Source: Opeltia flavorubescens (Eukaryota; Ascomycota; Lecanoromycetes; Teloschistales; Teloschistaceae). Taken from it: DNA of 64,000 bases. The DNA lies in assembly GCA_000442125.1 (NCBI GenBank), contig KE546972.1, positions 456,022 to 520,021 of the forward strand, given 5' to 3'. Every line of letters begins with the position of its first letter. Within the stretch, counting starts at the first letter, position 1. The notes under the pieces are model-generated. The model did not search any database and was not told where the DNA came from. It saw only the letters and a program-made list of their open reading frames with translations. The position numbers were made by a program, and so were the translations under genes. Shown here piece after piece: positions 10,725 through 21,586 of this stretch.

Positions 10725-13700
10725 ATGTCGACAGCGACAAACGACAGCAACTTGCCCAACACCACCGCCGCCCCACACTCACAGACCCCGGGTCACCCAA
10801 GCTTCAGGAGGTGAGAACCACAGCGATCAAGAGTCCTGAATGCGGTAAGTAGCGGGCTAATGAGACCGCAGGCAGCGCGCATCACGAGCTTGTGAAGTCA
10901 GTCCTTCGTAAATATGGATAGCCCCCCTCTGCCTCGGCCCTCGGTCAAATTGCTGACACTCTTGGGATGAGTAGACTTGCCACGCCCGCAAGGTATGGAC
11001 GCGCACTTGGATTCATACCCAACTTTTCCTGGGACCGTCATTGACCTGAATTGACAGGTACGCTGCGATGCCGCCAGCTTAGGAGTGCCATGTACGAATT
11101 GCGTAGCCTTCAGCATCGAGTGTCGTATTCCAGCGCCCAAACGGAAGAAGACTCAAAACAAAGCAAAGGATTCAGACAGGTCTGAATGCCACCATCCGTT
11201 ACCCATCAGAATCAGTACGCTGACGCAGACGTGCCATACCAGTGACCGCGACAATTCCATCCACACAAATTCACCTTCCGTCGAAGCTCCCGCACCCGGT
11301 GGCTATGATTTCCCCCGCGATGAGACACAGCCAGCAGCCCATGATGGCATGCCCATCACCACTCTTTCGAACTCTCAGTCTGCCCAGCAGGCAACACAGA
11401 ACACCCATTACACACACTTTATGAAGCCAAAGTTTGCTCGTGCACCAATCAAGGAAGCCGGAAGGGTAGCCTACCTGGGCGAATCGTCAAATTTATCTTT
11501 ACTCGTTCATGACAGGCATGGGACAACGGACGTTGTTCATTATCCTTTACCAGACAGCGTAAAGGGCTCGAAGGCTTTGCTGAATGATCTTGATACTATT
11601 GAAATTGACATCCTCCACCAGCGGGGAGCTTTTCTACTTCCACCTCGAGCCCTCTGCGATGAGTTAATCGACTCGTTCTTTCAATGGGTAGCTCCGGTCT
11701 GTCCAGTCATCAACCGATCTCGCTTTATGCAACGATACCGAGACCCTAAGAATCCTCCCTCACTTCTCCTACTTCAAGCTATGTTGCTTGCAGGCTCGCG
11801 AGTGTGTACAAATCCCCAGCTGATGGACGCGAATGGCTCAACTACGCCTGCGGCTATGACATTCTATAAACGTGCCAAGGCCTTGTATGACGCCAACTAC
11901 GAGGACGATCGTGTGACTATCGTTCAAGCATTGGTTCTGATGGGATGGTATTGGGAAGGCCCAGAAGGCAAGCCGAAAAATATCCCCTTACTCTACAATG
12001 GTTTGCTCACAGGTCCATAGATGTGACCAAAAATGTCTTCTACTGGACAAGAGTTGCCACCATTGTTGCTCAAGGGTCTGGAATGCATCGCAGGTATGTT
12101 TATATCTCTTGATCAAGCCTCTTGCTGAATCTCGCCATTTCAGCGTCGAAGGGTCGCAATTAAGTCGACCTGACAAGCGGTTGTGGAAAAGAATATGGTG
12201 GACGTTGTTCACACGGGATCGATCTGTAGCCGTGGCTCTTGGTAGACCAGTCCACATTAACACAGATGATTCTGACGTGGAGATGGTTACCGAGGACGAT
12301 TTCATTGAAGACGAAGCAGACCAGCCAGCTCGGTACCCGCCAAATGTCACCCATGTTCAATTTTTTCTGCAATATGTTCGACTATGCGAGATCATGGGAT
12401 TGGTTCTTGCACAGCAATACTCAGTTGCTTCAAAAGCTCGAAGACAGAATGCTATCGATCTGACACATAGTGATATGGCTTTGGCAGACTGGCTACAGAA
12501 TTGTCCGAAAGAGGTTTATTGGGAGAAGCCAAGGCACCATTTTTGGTCAGCTCTACTACATGCAAATTACTATACGACCCTATGTCTCTTGCATCGTGCG
12601 CACATGCCACCAGCTACGTCGGAAGGTAGCGGCGCAGGGAACGGATATCCTAGCGATGCGGCTTATCCGTCTCGCAATATCGCGTTCCAGGCAGCAGGAA
12701 TGATCACTTCTATCATCGAAAACCTCCAGGTTCACGATGAGCTCAAGTTCACCCCGGCATTCATTGTTTACAGCTTGTTCTCCGCGCTCATCATGCACGT
12801 ATATCAAATGCGATCATCTGTGCCTTCCATTGTGACAGCAACGCAGGAGAGAATGCAAGTTTGCATGAATGCATTGAAAGAAGTCTCCAAAGTCTGGCTT
12901 GTTGCCAAAATGGTTCACACGCTTTTTGAGTCTATTCTCGGTAACAAATCACTTGAGGATCGACTTCAAAAGGCGGCTGGCAAGCGGCACAAGAAGAGTC
13001 GAATCGAGGGTCCGCAATATGCAGAGAAGGAGGAGCAACAAACGAAACGCAAATATGATGGGATGGAAATTGGATATTCCACCGGCCCCCCGGTGCCGCA
13101 AGTCTCGTACGAGCGCTCTCGACCGCAGACCCCAGCAGCTACCCCCTCCAGAGAGCTTGGCCAGTCTGCGTCCGTTGCTCCAATGGCTGCACCCTCAACA
13201 TCGCCTCACCTTCGTCAGTCGAACGATGCCTTTCTTGGGACGGGAAATTCCAGTGGGAACACACGTCCACCTACCCCATTCAATCCATCGTACTCGATAC
13301 CAGCGACACCCCCGGATCTTTTCCTTGTCACCCGAGATTCACCGCATATATCACAAAGTCTCTGGGAAAACTTCCAGCCGGATCAATTGTTTCCCGACGG
13401 AACCAACATGTCGATCCCTTCGTTTAATGGCCAACAAGCCCTCGATCCACAACTTCAGATGCCACAAATGCAGTCGCCAGGTATGCTGCATCCCCCCATG
13501 CAAACCCAGCAACTCCCTCCACGAGGTATGCCCGGATCGCAAGACAGCCAGGGCAATGTTCAAGCCATGCAAGATGTATCAGGATTACCCCATATGCAAG
13601 GAATCCAGCAAGCGAATACAACGCAGGGTTGGCCACAGTATCACGGTGATGGTCAGAGTCCAGAGGACAGCTGGAGCAACAGTAGCCGGGGAAAAGGTCC

Positions 13701-13848
13701 AGTGGCCCCAACGACGCTGAACGTAGAAGACTGGTGAGTTTTCTCGATATCCTCTTGAGTGACATTTCACTAATGCTCCATTCTTTCTAGGTATCAATTC
13801 TTTGGAATTACCGGCGATATGGGTGGAATGAACCCTGATCTAGCGTGA
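10725..13848 (+). CDS. Zn2Cys6 transcription activator of fatty-acid use (CTF1 / FarA-FarB type)
   Basis: Seven exons (10725-10810, 10872-10896, 10975-10992, 11058-11967, 12021-12093, 12144-13733, 13791-13848) give 919 residues. The zinc cluster reads CETCHARKVRCD, then GVPCTNCVAFSIEC, the exact spacing and wording of the CTF1/FarA/FarB family, which binds CCTCGG and turns on beta-oxidation, peroxisome and, in pathogens, cutinase genes in response to fatty acids. The cluster is pieced together from exons of 25 and 18 nt. The middle homology region follows (SFFQWVAPVCPVINRSRF, ALVLMGWYWEGPEDV, WKRIWWTLFTRDRSVAVALGRP). The tail is Pro/Gln/Met-rich, as in activation domains. The fourth intron (11968-12020) starts with GC, not GT. 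Whether it is the FarA or FarB paralogue I cannot tell. It acts in the nucleus, and FOX2 nearby is a likely target. Confidence 0.92.
10932..10944 (+). promoter_or_regulatory. Two tandem CCTCGG boxes in intron 2 of the activator gene
   Basis: CCTCGG lies at 10932-10937 and again at 10939-10944, one base apart, inside the 78-nt intron that splits the zinc-cluster coding sequence. This is the family's own binding core, so self-regulation is possible. The position downstream of the start codon is unusual for an upstream activating site, so this is an inference. Confidence 0.45.
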
Positions 13849-14461
13849 TACTGCGCCTCACTGCTCTCCTAAGGTGGAGGACCAGCTGCTATCTTAGTTC
13901 TAAATCATTCGAGCAAGATTGAGTTGCAATGGGAATATCAAGGGTGCCCGATCTGACAATTGACCGTTTGAGGAAGAAGGATGAAGCTTGATACTGATTA
14001 GCCGATTGTTTCAAATGGGTATCAGGTTCATGCTGGATATGGATTCGGCTTGGCTTACGAGTATTCTTTTGGTATTACAATAGTTGGCTTTCAGTATGAG
14101 CTACCAGCTGTAATATATCCAGGTTAGGTGACGACTGCATTAGAGAAGCATTGAAACTCGTATTCCTTAACTAGTACATATGTATCTAGGTCATTGCTTG
14201 AACAAATGTGACGCTATATTTCGGTTTCAGGTATGTAACGCGGCTGCGGTACCAGCGGCGCGGGGCAGGGATTCGGTTCGACGTCAGCTTCTGTAGATGC
14301 TATTGACAAAGAGACTTGGTCACTCTACGTAGAGTCTGTCATTCGCACCTTTTGGTGGCCAATTAATCATGGACTAGGATCTTCAGGTTTCGCCCAAGTC
14401 TACGCTTGTTCAGAGACTCCCATGTTACCAACATACAGCAAGGGCAGACGCTGTCCTGGCC
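13849..14461. other. Intergenic region, activator 3' flank and LysM-gene promoter
   Basis: These 613 bp hold the 3' flank of the activator and the promoter of the LysM gene. A G+C-rich patch lies around 14238-14270, and a CCAAT box (GGCCAATTAAT) near 14355. No coding frame or RNA gene is seen. Confidence 0.55.
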
Positions 14462-16171
14462 ATGAATTACGATTCCAACACCATTTCAACCACTCCTTCT
14501 CCCAACACCTTACGGACTCGTCGCACACCGTCAAGAAACCTAGACGGTGAAGGTCATAGGCAGCGGCCAACCGCAGTCTCTTCCTCCGCCGTTCAATCGC
14601 TACTGAACGATCCTAATACCCGTTCGCCCTCACCCATACCAAGCAAGCACCCTTCACGACCAAACGCTGTCGCTCATGACGTCTCAAAGTCATTCAATAA
14701 TACTCGAAGCTCCGTCTCGCGCCCTGGTCGTGATGTCGAGAGAACATCATCGACTTCATCCGCCGGCTTCTGGGAAACGCCCTGGTCCTCGATCCAAGGA
14801 TTGGCCTCGCAATTTCTCAATGCTAGCGACGTATCTGTGGAGACGGTAACATCACGTTCCTCGACTCGCAGAAGGAGACCACTTGCTGCCACTCATGATC
14901 GGACCACGAGTGCACCACCGGCGCAATGGGGGCCTCAAGCCACCGCAGGGAAAGAGCTTGGCAAGGGCTCCAAGGAAGATCGACTTGCTCAGGTTCAGGC
15001 GAAGAAGCGAGAGGGTTTGCTTGCCGCCAACGGACATGTCCTACCGGATGCTTCAGGACGCTTCAAGCGGCGGGACTCGGACGATATGCATCAGGGCTCG
15101 ATGCCTCCTACGGACCCAGAGGATAGGGATGCGCTGGTATACCTTCATCGAGTGAAAGAGCAGGATACACTAGCTGGAGTCATGATCAAATACAATTGCG
15201 ATGCTAATGTTTTCCGTAAGGCCAACCGCTTGTGGCCGAATGATAGCATCCAGATACGGACCGTTGTCATGCTGCCTGTCGAAGCTTGCGGAGTCAAAGG
15301 CCGTAAACTGTCAGATACTGAACCGACTCCAGAAGTTCTCACAGACAATTCGAACGACGACTTCATGCCCACACCAACCACCAATCACCAGCCGCTGTGG
15401 CCCTCTCTTGGTAAGGAACGCAATACCCAAGAAACTCCTCTTTCAAGCCTGCCATCCTCCCCCTCCATTTCTGTAACTGGCCCACCCGAAGACTCAGAAC
15501 CTCCCTGGAAACACGACTCCTGGGTCATGATCGATGGCTTCGTCTCCGCTGTCGAAATCGCCCGTCTGCCTCGCCGCACCCTTGGCTTCTTCCCTCGCAG
15601 CCGCCGGAAATCGAATTCAAACTCCTACTCTGACATCGGTAGCCCACCAGCCTCTTCTCTCGATCTCCCGCGCCTTTCCTACCCATCTACTTCCCCTCAA
15701 CGAATCAACAGGAAATCCCGCTCATCGTCCAATTCGAACAACTACCCCTCTCTTCATCTCCATGGACCTGGCGGCGTCGGCACCCTCGGCAAAGATGTCC
15801 GTGGCCCCGGCCCTGCTCCAGATGGACTGAATAATCTCTTCCAGAAACACCTACCGAATGTGGCACCAAGGGATTCACTCGAGTCGCAACGTTCGGACCA
15901 CTCTTCGCTGGGAATTGAGAACGTGGGAGGGAAGCTGGAGAGCTGGGTGAGGAAGCTGGCTGATCGGGCGGTCAAGAGCGTGCAGCCCCCGAAAGATACG
16001 GAGGGTTCGAGGGAGGGTGAGGCTTTTGAATTGATGAGTTCAAATGCAGGAGAACAGGCTGATGGAGATGGGGAATTGGGGACGGATGAACAGCAGAGGA
16101 TGTTGCAGGAAAGGTTCCCACCAAGGGGGAGGGTGTTTGATGAGACGGCGAGGAAGAGGACACCACGATAG
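14462..16171 (+). CDS. Intracellular LysM-domain protein, function unknown
   Basis: A single exon encodes 569 residues. One LysM domain lies at about residues 222-272: it opens with YLHRVKEQDTLAGVMIKY and continues with the typical NxxLWPNDSIQIRTVVMLP ending. There is no signal peptide or membrane segment, and the N-terminus is Ser/Thr/Arg-rich, so this is not a secreted chitin-binding effector. The rest is low-complexity, Ser/Pro-rich and likely disordered, with an RLPRRTLGFFPRSRRKS basic stretch and an amphipathic segment (KLESWVRKLADRAVKSV) near residue 500. Intracellular LysM proteins of this layout are conserved in filamentous ascomycetes, but I know no established role. The ATG at 14462 is the first in frame and lies in a plausible leader. 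Confidence 0.85.
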   Translation: MNYDSNTISTTPSPNTLRTRRTPSRNLDGEGHRQRPTAVSSSAVQSLLNDPNTRSPSPIPSKHPSRPNAVAHDVSKSFNNTRSSVSRPGRDVERTSSTSSAGFWETPWSSIQGLASQFLNASDVSVETVTSRSSTRRRRPLAATHDRTTSAPPAQWGPQATAGKELGKGSKEDRLAQVQAKKREGLLAANGHVLPDASGRFKRRDSDDMHQGSMPPTDPEDRDALVYLHRVKEQDTLAGVMIKYNCDANVFRKANRLWPNDSIQIRTVVMLPVEACGVKGRKLSDTEPTPEVLTDNSNDDFMPTPTTNHQPLWPSLGKERNTQETPLSSLPSSPSISVTGPPEDSEPPWKHDSWVMIDGFVSAVEIARLPRRTLGFFPRSRRKSNSNSYSDIGSPPASSLDLPRLSYPSTSPQRINRKSRSSSNSNNYPSLHLHGPGGVGTLGKDVRGPGPAPDGLNNLFQKHLPNVAPRDSLESQRSDHSSLGIENVGGKLESWVRKLADRAVKSVQPPKDTEGSREGEAFELMSSNAGEQADGDGELGTDEQQRMLQERFPPRGRVFDETARKRTPR

Positions 16172-16776
16172 ATGGAGATGCGCTGGTCTGGTCATTGCGA
16201 AGGTAGACGGACTGTTCGGGCATGACAGTCAAGGCGTTGAGGGATTTCTTGGTCGGGGTTGGGAAACGGACGGGTTATTGACCAACTTTTGGTGCCTGTC
16301 AATTACGGAAGGCATGCATTTACGATCGTAGCAGAGGGTATTTCTATATAGCGAATCCCCTTGGGTTTCTCCAAGCATTTTGAAGATCGAGGCTCATTAC
16401 AATCTTGGTTTTCACCACACAAAAAAATGTGTCTCCAATATGTTGAGATTTCGAGATTTGTCATCGTTCCCATATTTTCAAAGTTGGATAAAGAGCCCCC
16501 TTAAGATGGATGGATGGCATACTATTCAGAGCGAGCACCAAAAAAGGGTCAGAATGCGATTCAGGGGTTTTTATATTGTCCAAGCTGTCCAGGCCTTGAG
16601 TAGTGCTGGTGCTTCTGTGGCTTTCGTCTCCCAACTACGCTGATGAAGAGTTTGGTGCTAAGATATATTGTAACTATGTGTAGATGTAGTAAAATATGGA
16701 ATCGATATATCGTTCCACTATACCAACCGTTTCCACCTCCCTTTCGACCAAATAGCCAACACCGCTGGTCCTAACT
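16172..16776. other. Intergenic region between convergent LysM and Rad4 genes
   Basis: The two genes converge, so these 605 bp hold both 3' flanks. An open frame at 16380-16643 has no family resemblance or coding flavour. Nothing else was seen. Confidence 0.55.
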
Positions 16777-19700
16777 CTAATCCTCATCGTCATCCTCCTC
16801 GCTACCATGCTCAAAGTATCGACTTCTCACTACTTTCTTCGCGCTCTGTCGCGTAGATCTTCGTTTCGGAGTCGTCGTTACCTTAATCGGCGTTTCCATC
16901 CTTACGGATTTTCTGCCAGAGATTTTTGGCCGAGCATTCTTTTGCTTGGTGACCTTTTCATGAGGATCTTCTTCGTCCGATGAAGAAGCGGGAGAATCGC
17001 TTTTTATTCTTTGATTGTTACGCTTTTGTGGGTTTTTAGCTCGAGGCTTTGCTGCCCTGGGAGTTTGCTTTGAGCGTTGTTTTTCTTTAGGCGGCGGGGG
17101 AGGGGATGGAGATATGTCGGTTTGAGAGAGGGGGTTGTCGACTTCGTCAGGGCGGAATCCGTTTAGCTTTTCAGTAGGATGGTGTCCTTCAGGTTCGGGA
17201 TCTCCGTTTGCGTTGGGTAGAGTGGGTTCGTCGTCCTCATAATCATCAGGGAGGAAACCTCCACCGGCATCAGAGTCATCTGCAAGGAAGCCGCCAGCCA
17301 TGTCATCTTCGTTCAGACCAGGTGTGACCACCTTTCTATCCTCGTCCACATCCTGACCATCCGATTGCATCTTTCCCTTCTTATTCCTATTCGTAAAAGG
17401 ATTTACTTCCTCCCTCACATTACCCCCTTCCTCCCCATACTCCTCCCTCACCCTCTCCACAATCCTCAACCCCGTGATCAACTTCTTCCACATCGCCAGC
17501 GCCGCCTTCTCCCTCTTCCCCTCCTCTTTGATCTTTCTCTCTTCCTCGTCCTTCTCCCACTCCTCAATCACCTTCTCTTCATTCTCCTTCGCGACCACAA
17601 CGCCCGTAATGACAGGCACGGCCCTCTGCTTCCCAAACTCGAAACCTGTCACCGCTTCCGCAAAGTCGATACCAAGCCGCTTGCATATCTTCGCCGTCGA
17701 TCGAAGCGGGATATGTGCAGCTCCTTCGGGAACCATGGTAGGGACAAAACAATCCATATTCCCGTACGCGTTTTTGGGGATGACACCGTCCATAATTGGA
17801 GGCGGAATAATCCAATCAGTTTGATCCCATGCGTATAGACCCTGCTTCAATTTCTCCCCTCCGTCCCTCTCCGCTTCCTCGACTTCGCGTTTGCGCGTCA
17901 GGGTCACGGCACGTATTGGCACCATTTTCATCGGCCGCTCGCCTGGCTTGATCTGCCTACCTTCTTTGTGCCAGCTTTCACCAGTTCTGCAGACCATGAC
18001 ATCCTTGCGCAGGAATACTGGCTCTTCTTTCGCGCTCTCTCCCTTACCAGTGGCGAAGTACTTGACAGGTTCTGCGCCAGGGATAATGGCTTCTTCCCTT
18101 CGCAAATGCCGTTCGAGAACATATTCTGCAGAGGTTTTATAGAATTGTAAGGTGCCTTCGCCTGCTTTTGATGATTCCTTCTTCTCCGGCTTGACAGGCT
18201 TGAGATCCTTGGCTTCCTCGATATCGTCAACGGTCGCTCGCATTTTGTCAGGTCGAGTGTAACCGCTCATGACGGTCTTGAACCAGTCATATTCCTCGTG
18301 ATGTTTTATTTTGCCTCTGCTATTGTATATGGGAACTTTCTCAGCTGTTAGACGAACGCCTTTCGTTCGACCGGGCCACATGTGCTTCTTTAGGTAGCGA
18401 GTTGTAACATCTTTTGCAGTGCCGTCAGGTGAGTAGGCTATCACGTAGGCAAAGACTTGTTTCGCTTTGTCAGCTTTAGTGCCTCGTGGCTCGAAGGCGG
18501 CAAGATGCTCTGGTTTGGTGGCTACGGCTGGGTTGAGTATGAGTGGATCGACTGGATAGACTTGCTGTGTGATCGGCGAGACGACTTCAGCCCAGTACGT
18601 AGGGAACACTAAGTCACGGTCAAAGGGCATGTTGGGTTTCGTGAGAGAAGTGGAAGGGGTAATATCTATGATGGATTCATCATCGTCGTCTTCTCCGACT
18701 GGGGTAAGATCACTTTCAGAAGACTCTGATAGATCAATATGTATTGTTTTGGAGCCGTTGACCGCACCTTGCTTCTTGCCTTTTTGGTTGACCTTGGGGG
18801 TTTCTGCAGACTGCTTCCTATTCTTCACACTGGGCTTAGTGTTTGAGCTAGGCATTGAAATATCACCGTCCGCATCCGTTACCTCGGGTTGCTCAACTTG
18901 CATTTTCTTATTCTTTCGCTTCTTTCTTGGACCTGCCTCTTCGTTCTTGTTCCAGCCAAAACCTACAGGCTGTAGACTTGCAACCAAGCGTGCTTCAAGT
19001 CCAAGGCCTCGAAGAAGTGCGACGAAAAGCTGTGCACCAACATCACGACTGCCTTCGCACTTGCGTGCACATTCCCTGAAATCATCGAGATTCTTTATGC
19101 GTTCGCCATGCACTTCCGGATCGTGCTTGTCGCTTTTGAACGACGCAATCTCCTCCTCTAATATAGCAAGAGATTTGTGCCCTTGCTTGCGAAGACAGGG
19201 CGCGGTAATAGTGAACCTTTTCCTCCAATAAGCGGCAAAGGTTTTTAACAGCCGGTAAACAGGATCTCCATGGCTCATATTCGCAGCGCCTTTCTCCTGC
19301 CTCTCTGCCGGCTTCCCCCAATCCCGCTGACTCCGAACATCGTCGCTTTTTCTACCCTTTCTCTTCCCTCTGGCTTTTTTCGATGAATCTTGCGGACCTG
19401 TGTCGACTCTGTTCAGAGGAAGACCAGAGGCAAGCCTCCATGTTTCAACGACTTGCTTTATTGTAGGAGGCAACTGGTCCACCAATATCTTCTGCACTTT
19501 GGAGTCGCATGCCCAGCGGCTTCTCATTGAGTTATGGAAGAGAAGAAATTGCACATGCATGCAATGAGTGACGACTCTGATATGTCTTTCTATTTTACTA
19601 GGTCCCTTCTTCTGGTTGTGAGGATTGGTAAAGGTACCGATACGAGTGGTTTTATCCAAGGTTAACTCCAAGTCGCCTGATGGTTGGACTACCGTTTGAT

Positions 19701-20028
19701 GAGGTTCATCCGTTTGACCGCCATGCACTGCGTCTTCCCAGTCAATCTCTTCATCGTCTTCGTGGTGATGATCCAGCTTTTGCTTTTTCGAGACATGCTG
19801 GGGCGTGACATCCTCGAACTCTACGCTGCTAACGTCGCTAAGCGATGTGTCGCTGTCAGAATCTACTAAACCGTTCACAAAGCTCTCATTCGCCTTGAGC
19901 GATCCAGTGGGCCTTTCATCGGCAGCGTCGAACAAAGTTGATCTTTTTAGTCGCTTTTGTGGTGTCGATCGATCTGGTGGGGGTGGAGAAGATGACTGAC
20001 GCCGTTTTCGAGCAATGAATGGCGGCAT
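16777..20028 (-). CDS. RAD4: Rad4/XPC, DNA damage recognition factor of nucleotide excision repair
   Basis: One exon encodes 1083 residues. Rad4 with Rad23 senses helix-distorting lesions in chromatin and opens the DNA for TFIIH. The order of domains is classical: an acidic disordered N-terminus (SDSDTSLSDVSSVEFEDV), a degenerate transglutaminase fold (ERHIRVVTHCMHVQFLL near residue 145, CARKCEGSRDVGAQLFVAL and SLQPVGF near residues 320-350), the late strand FPTYWAEVVSPITQQVYPVDPL, then beta-hairpin domains 1-3: SAEYVLERHLRREEAIIPGA (BHD1), the GESWHKEGRQIKPGE segment (BHD2), and NMDCFVPTMVPEGAAHIPL with IDFAEAVTGFEF (BHD3). The charged helix after BHD3 (ENEEKVIEEWEKDEEERK) and a long Lys/Arg-rich C-terminal tail follow. 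The length exceeds yeast Rad4 through disordered insertions, as is usual in filamentous fungi. Confidence 0.95.
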   Translation of the reverse strand: MPPFIARKRRQSSSPPPPDRSTPQKRLKRSTLFDAADERPTGSLKANESFVNGLVDSDSDTSLSDVSSVEFEDVTPQHVSKKQKLDHHHEDDEEIDWEDAVHGGQTDEPHQTVVQPSGDLELTLDKTTRIGTFTNPHNQKKGPSKIERHIRVVTHCMHVQFLLFHNSMRSRWACDSKVQKILVDQLPPTIKQVVETWRLASGLPLNRVDTGPQDSSKKARGKRKGRKSDDVRSQRDWGKPAERQEKGAANMSHGDPVYRLLKTFAAYWRKRFTITAPCLRKQGHKSLAILEEEIASFKSDKHDPEVHGERIKNLDDFRECARKCEGSRDVGAQLFVALLRGLGLEARLVASLQPVGFGWNKNEEAGPRKKRKNKKMQVEQPEVTDADGDISMPSSNTKPSVKNRKQSAETPKVNQKGKKQGAVNGSKTIHIDLSESSESDLTPVGEDDDDESIIDITPSTSLTKPNMPFDRDLVFPTYWAEVVSPITQQVYPVDPLILNPAVATKPEHLAAFEPRGTKADKAKQVFAYVIAYSPDGTAKDVTTRYLKKHMWPGRTKGVRLTAEKVPIYNSRGKIKHHEEYDWFKTVMSGYTRPDKMRATVDDIEEAKDLKPVKPEKKESSKAGEGTLQFYKTSAEYVLERHLRREEAIIPGAEPVKYFATGKGESAKEEPVFLRKDVMVCRTGESWHKEGRQIKPGERPMKMVPIRAVTLTRKREVEEAERDGGEKLKQGLYAWDQTDWIIPPPIMDGVIPKNAYGNMDCFVPTMVPEGAAHIPLRSTAKICKRLGIDFAEAVTGFEFGKQRAVPVITGVVVAKENEEKVIEEWEKDEEERKIKEEGKREKAALAMWKKLITGLRIVERVREEYGEEGGNVREEVNPFTNRNKKGKMQSDGQDVDEDRKVVTPGLNEDDMAGGFLADDSDAGGGFLPDDYEDDEPTLPNANGDPEPEGHHPTEKLNGFRPDEVDNPLSQTDISPSPPPPPKEKQRSKQTPRAAKPRAKNPQKRNNQRIKSDSPASSSDEEDPHEKVTKQKNARPKISGRKSVRMETPIKVTTTPKRRSTRQSAKKVVRSRYFEHGSEEDDDED

Positions 20029-20376
20029 TGGATTATTCTAGGGAAGTTTTTGCGATGCGTGAGGAAAAGGAGAACATTTTCATATGAAAAAGGTACGCCG
20101 ATGACGTCGGGTAAATCGCCAGATCGATTCGCGTATCTTGCATTGCATAAGGGCGCGTCTAGACCAAATCAGGATGATGTGGAGCCCGCTTAAAGCACGT
20201 GCAAGAACCATGTGGTAAAAAGTTTATGGTGGCCCAATTGACAACTTTTGCTATCGCTACAACGATTTCTGGTCCCTTGTTATGTGGCGCCACTGAAGCT
20301 TTGAATTCTCGGTGATAATGGTCTGTATGTACACTCGGCCTGCTAGTATTGATAGCTCTTTGTGTCTGATTCTTCT
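20029..20376. other. Rad4 promoter and 3' flank of the methyltransferase
   Basis: This 348-bp spacer contains the Rad4 promoter. A CRE-like TGACGTCG lies at about 20102-20109, roughly 75 bp from the Rad4 ATG. No coding frame is seen. Confidence 0.5.
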
Positions 20377-21320
20377 CTACCGCTTCCTCCCAAGCAACAA
20401 ACCAGTCCCCCACTCTATCTCAACTTCCTTCTCTTCCCATCCTTTGCCCTGCCAGCTTGGCTCGACCAACCTCATTTCGTCAAACATTTCATCTATCACG
20501 TCCCCGGCTCCACCTTCCTGTCGACTCCGGACTACAGGATGTGCTTCTTGCCAAGCATGATATGAACTCCAGGTGCGGATATAATTCATGCAATCACCCA
20601 ACTTGATTCTCTTATGGAGAAACATGGTCCCCACTCCGGAACGTGGTCCCCTGGCCCCAGGTTCATACTCAATCCTTTGCACGTCCTCCCACTCATCTGT
20701 TAGTAATTCAATATTTCGCAGCTTGCTTTGGACAAATGAGCGTCCTGGCTGCGACCAATAAGGTCCAAGCAGATCTTTGCTTTCACCGTATGCATAGTGA
20801 TTTAAGACATCCGTCGCTCGGGCAAAGTCGACGAATACGTGATCCTTGTAAGCCCAGAATGCGAGGGAGCCTCCTTTTCGGACGATTCGCTTCATCTCTG
20901 GGAACAATCGGGTGTAGTCAAACCAATGCGCAGCCTGAGCTGCCACGACCATATCTACACTTGATTCTTCCAGAAAGGGTAAGTCTTCGGCCGACGCTTC
21001 CCGGAAGTTCACGTAAGGGAAGTCTTTTGTGGGAGTCGAGGACCTGGCTTGTTCGATCATGCCAGGAGAAGGATCAGTGCCCAGGACCTGAGAGAAGTGC
21101 AGCGCAAACGAGCGCGCGACAAGCCCGTGCCCAGTGCCAAGGTCAAGACAGAGTGCTTTGGAGCCACTGTGATAGCGAAGAATTGTGTCATAAAGGATGC
21201 TAGGGTAAGATGGACGAAAGGCAGCGTAGGAGGCATGAGAGAAAGTGGTCTTCCTGTCTTCATTAGATATCAGGACTACTGAGAGCAATCTTAAGGTATG
21301 ACCGACGCGAATTGAGCCAT
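20377..21320 (-). CDS. Class I SAM-dependent methyltransferase, substrate unknown
   Basis: Two exons, 21307-21320 (14 nt) and 20377-21253, give 296 residues. The long exon has no ATG in its first part. A 14-nt first exon joined across a 53-nt intron (GTCGGT...GACAG) restores MAQFAKTTFSHASYAAFRPS, the typical start of a family found across fungi. Motif I is CLDLGTGHGLVARSF near residue 42, followed by the acidic loop GTDPSPGMIEQA and the motif-II/III region SVDMVVAAQAAHWFDY. This belongs to the ubiE/trans-aconitate-like branch of class I enzymes, most of which act on small molecules. It shares a 266-bp divergent promoter with the CoA-binding-domain gene. Confidence 0.88.
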
Positions 21321-21586
21321 TTGTCAAAACAATAGCAGCGCAGGAAGAATTTCAGAGTATCGCGATCATTCACAGAGATATTACTTTCTCCCTTCTAAAT
21401 ACCTTGACGATTTGAAACCTGGTAATCAAGTCAATGTCAACAAACCGATTTCTCACCGGTTATTCAAGGTTAGCAGCGGTCCCGCGGACAATGACGAAAA
21501 ACGTCTCGGATGCCAGGCACCTAGATGATTGCCATGTATCATTCCACACATGAGAGTCACATCACACACCAATAGACACGAAAGAA

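Noticed and set aside
16380-16643. 87-codon open frame between LysM and Rad4
   Set aside because: Located in the joint 3' flanks of convergent genes, without any family resemblance.
18569-19231. Long + strand open frame inside Rad4
   Set aside because: It is the antisense shadow of the Rad4 coding sequence, which has full domain support.
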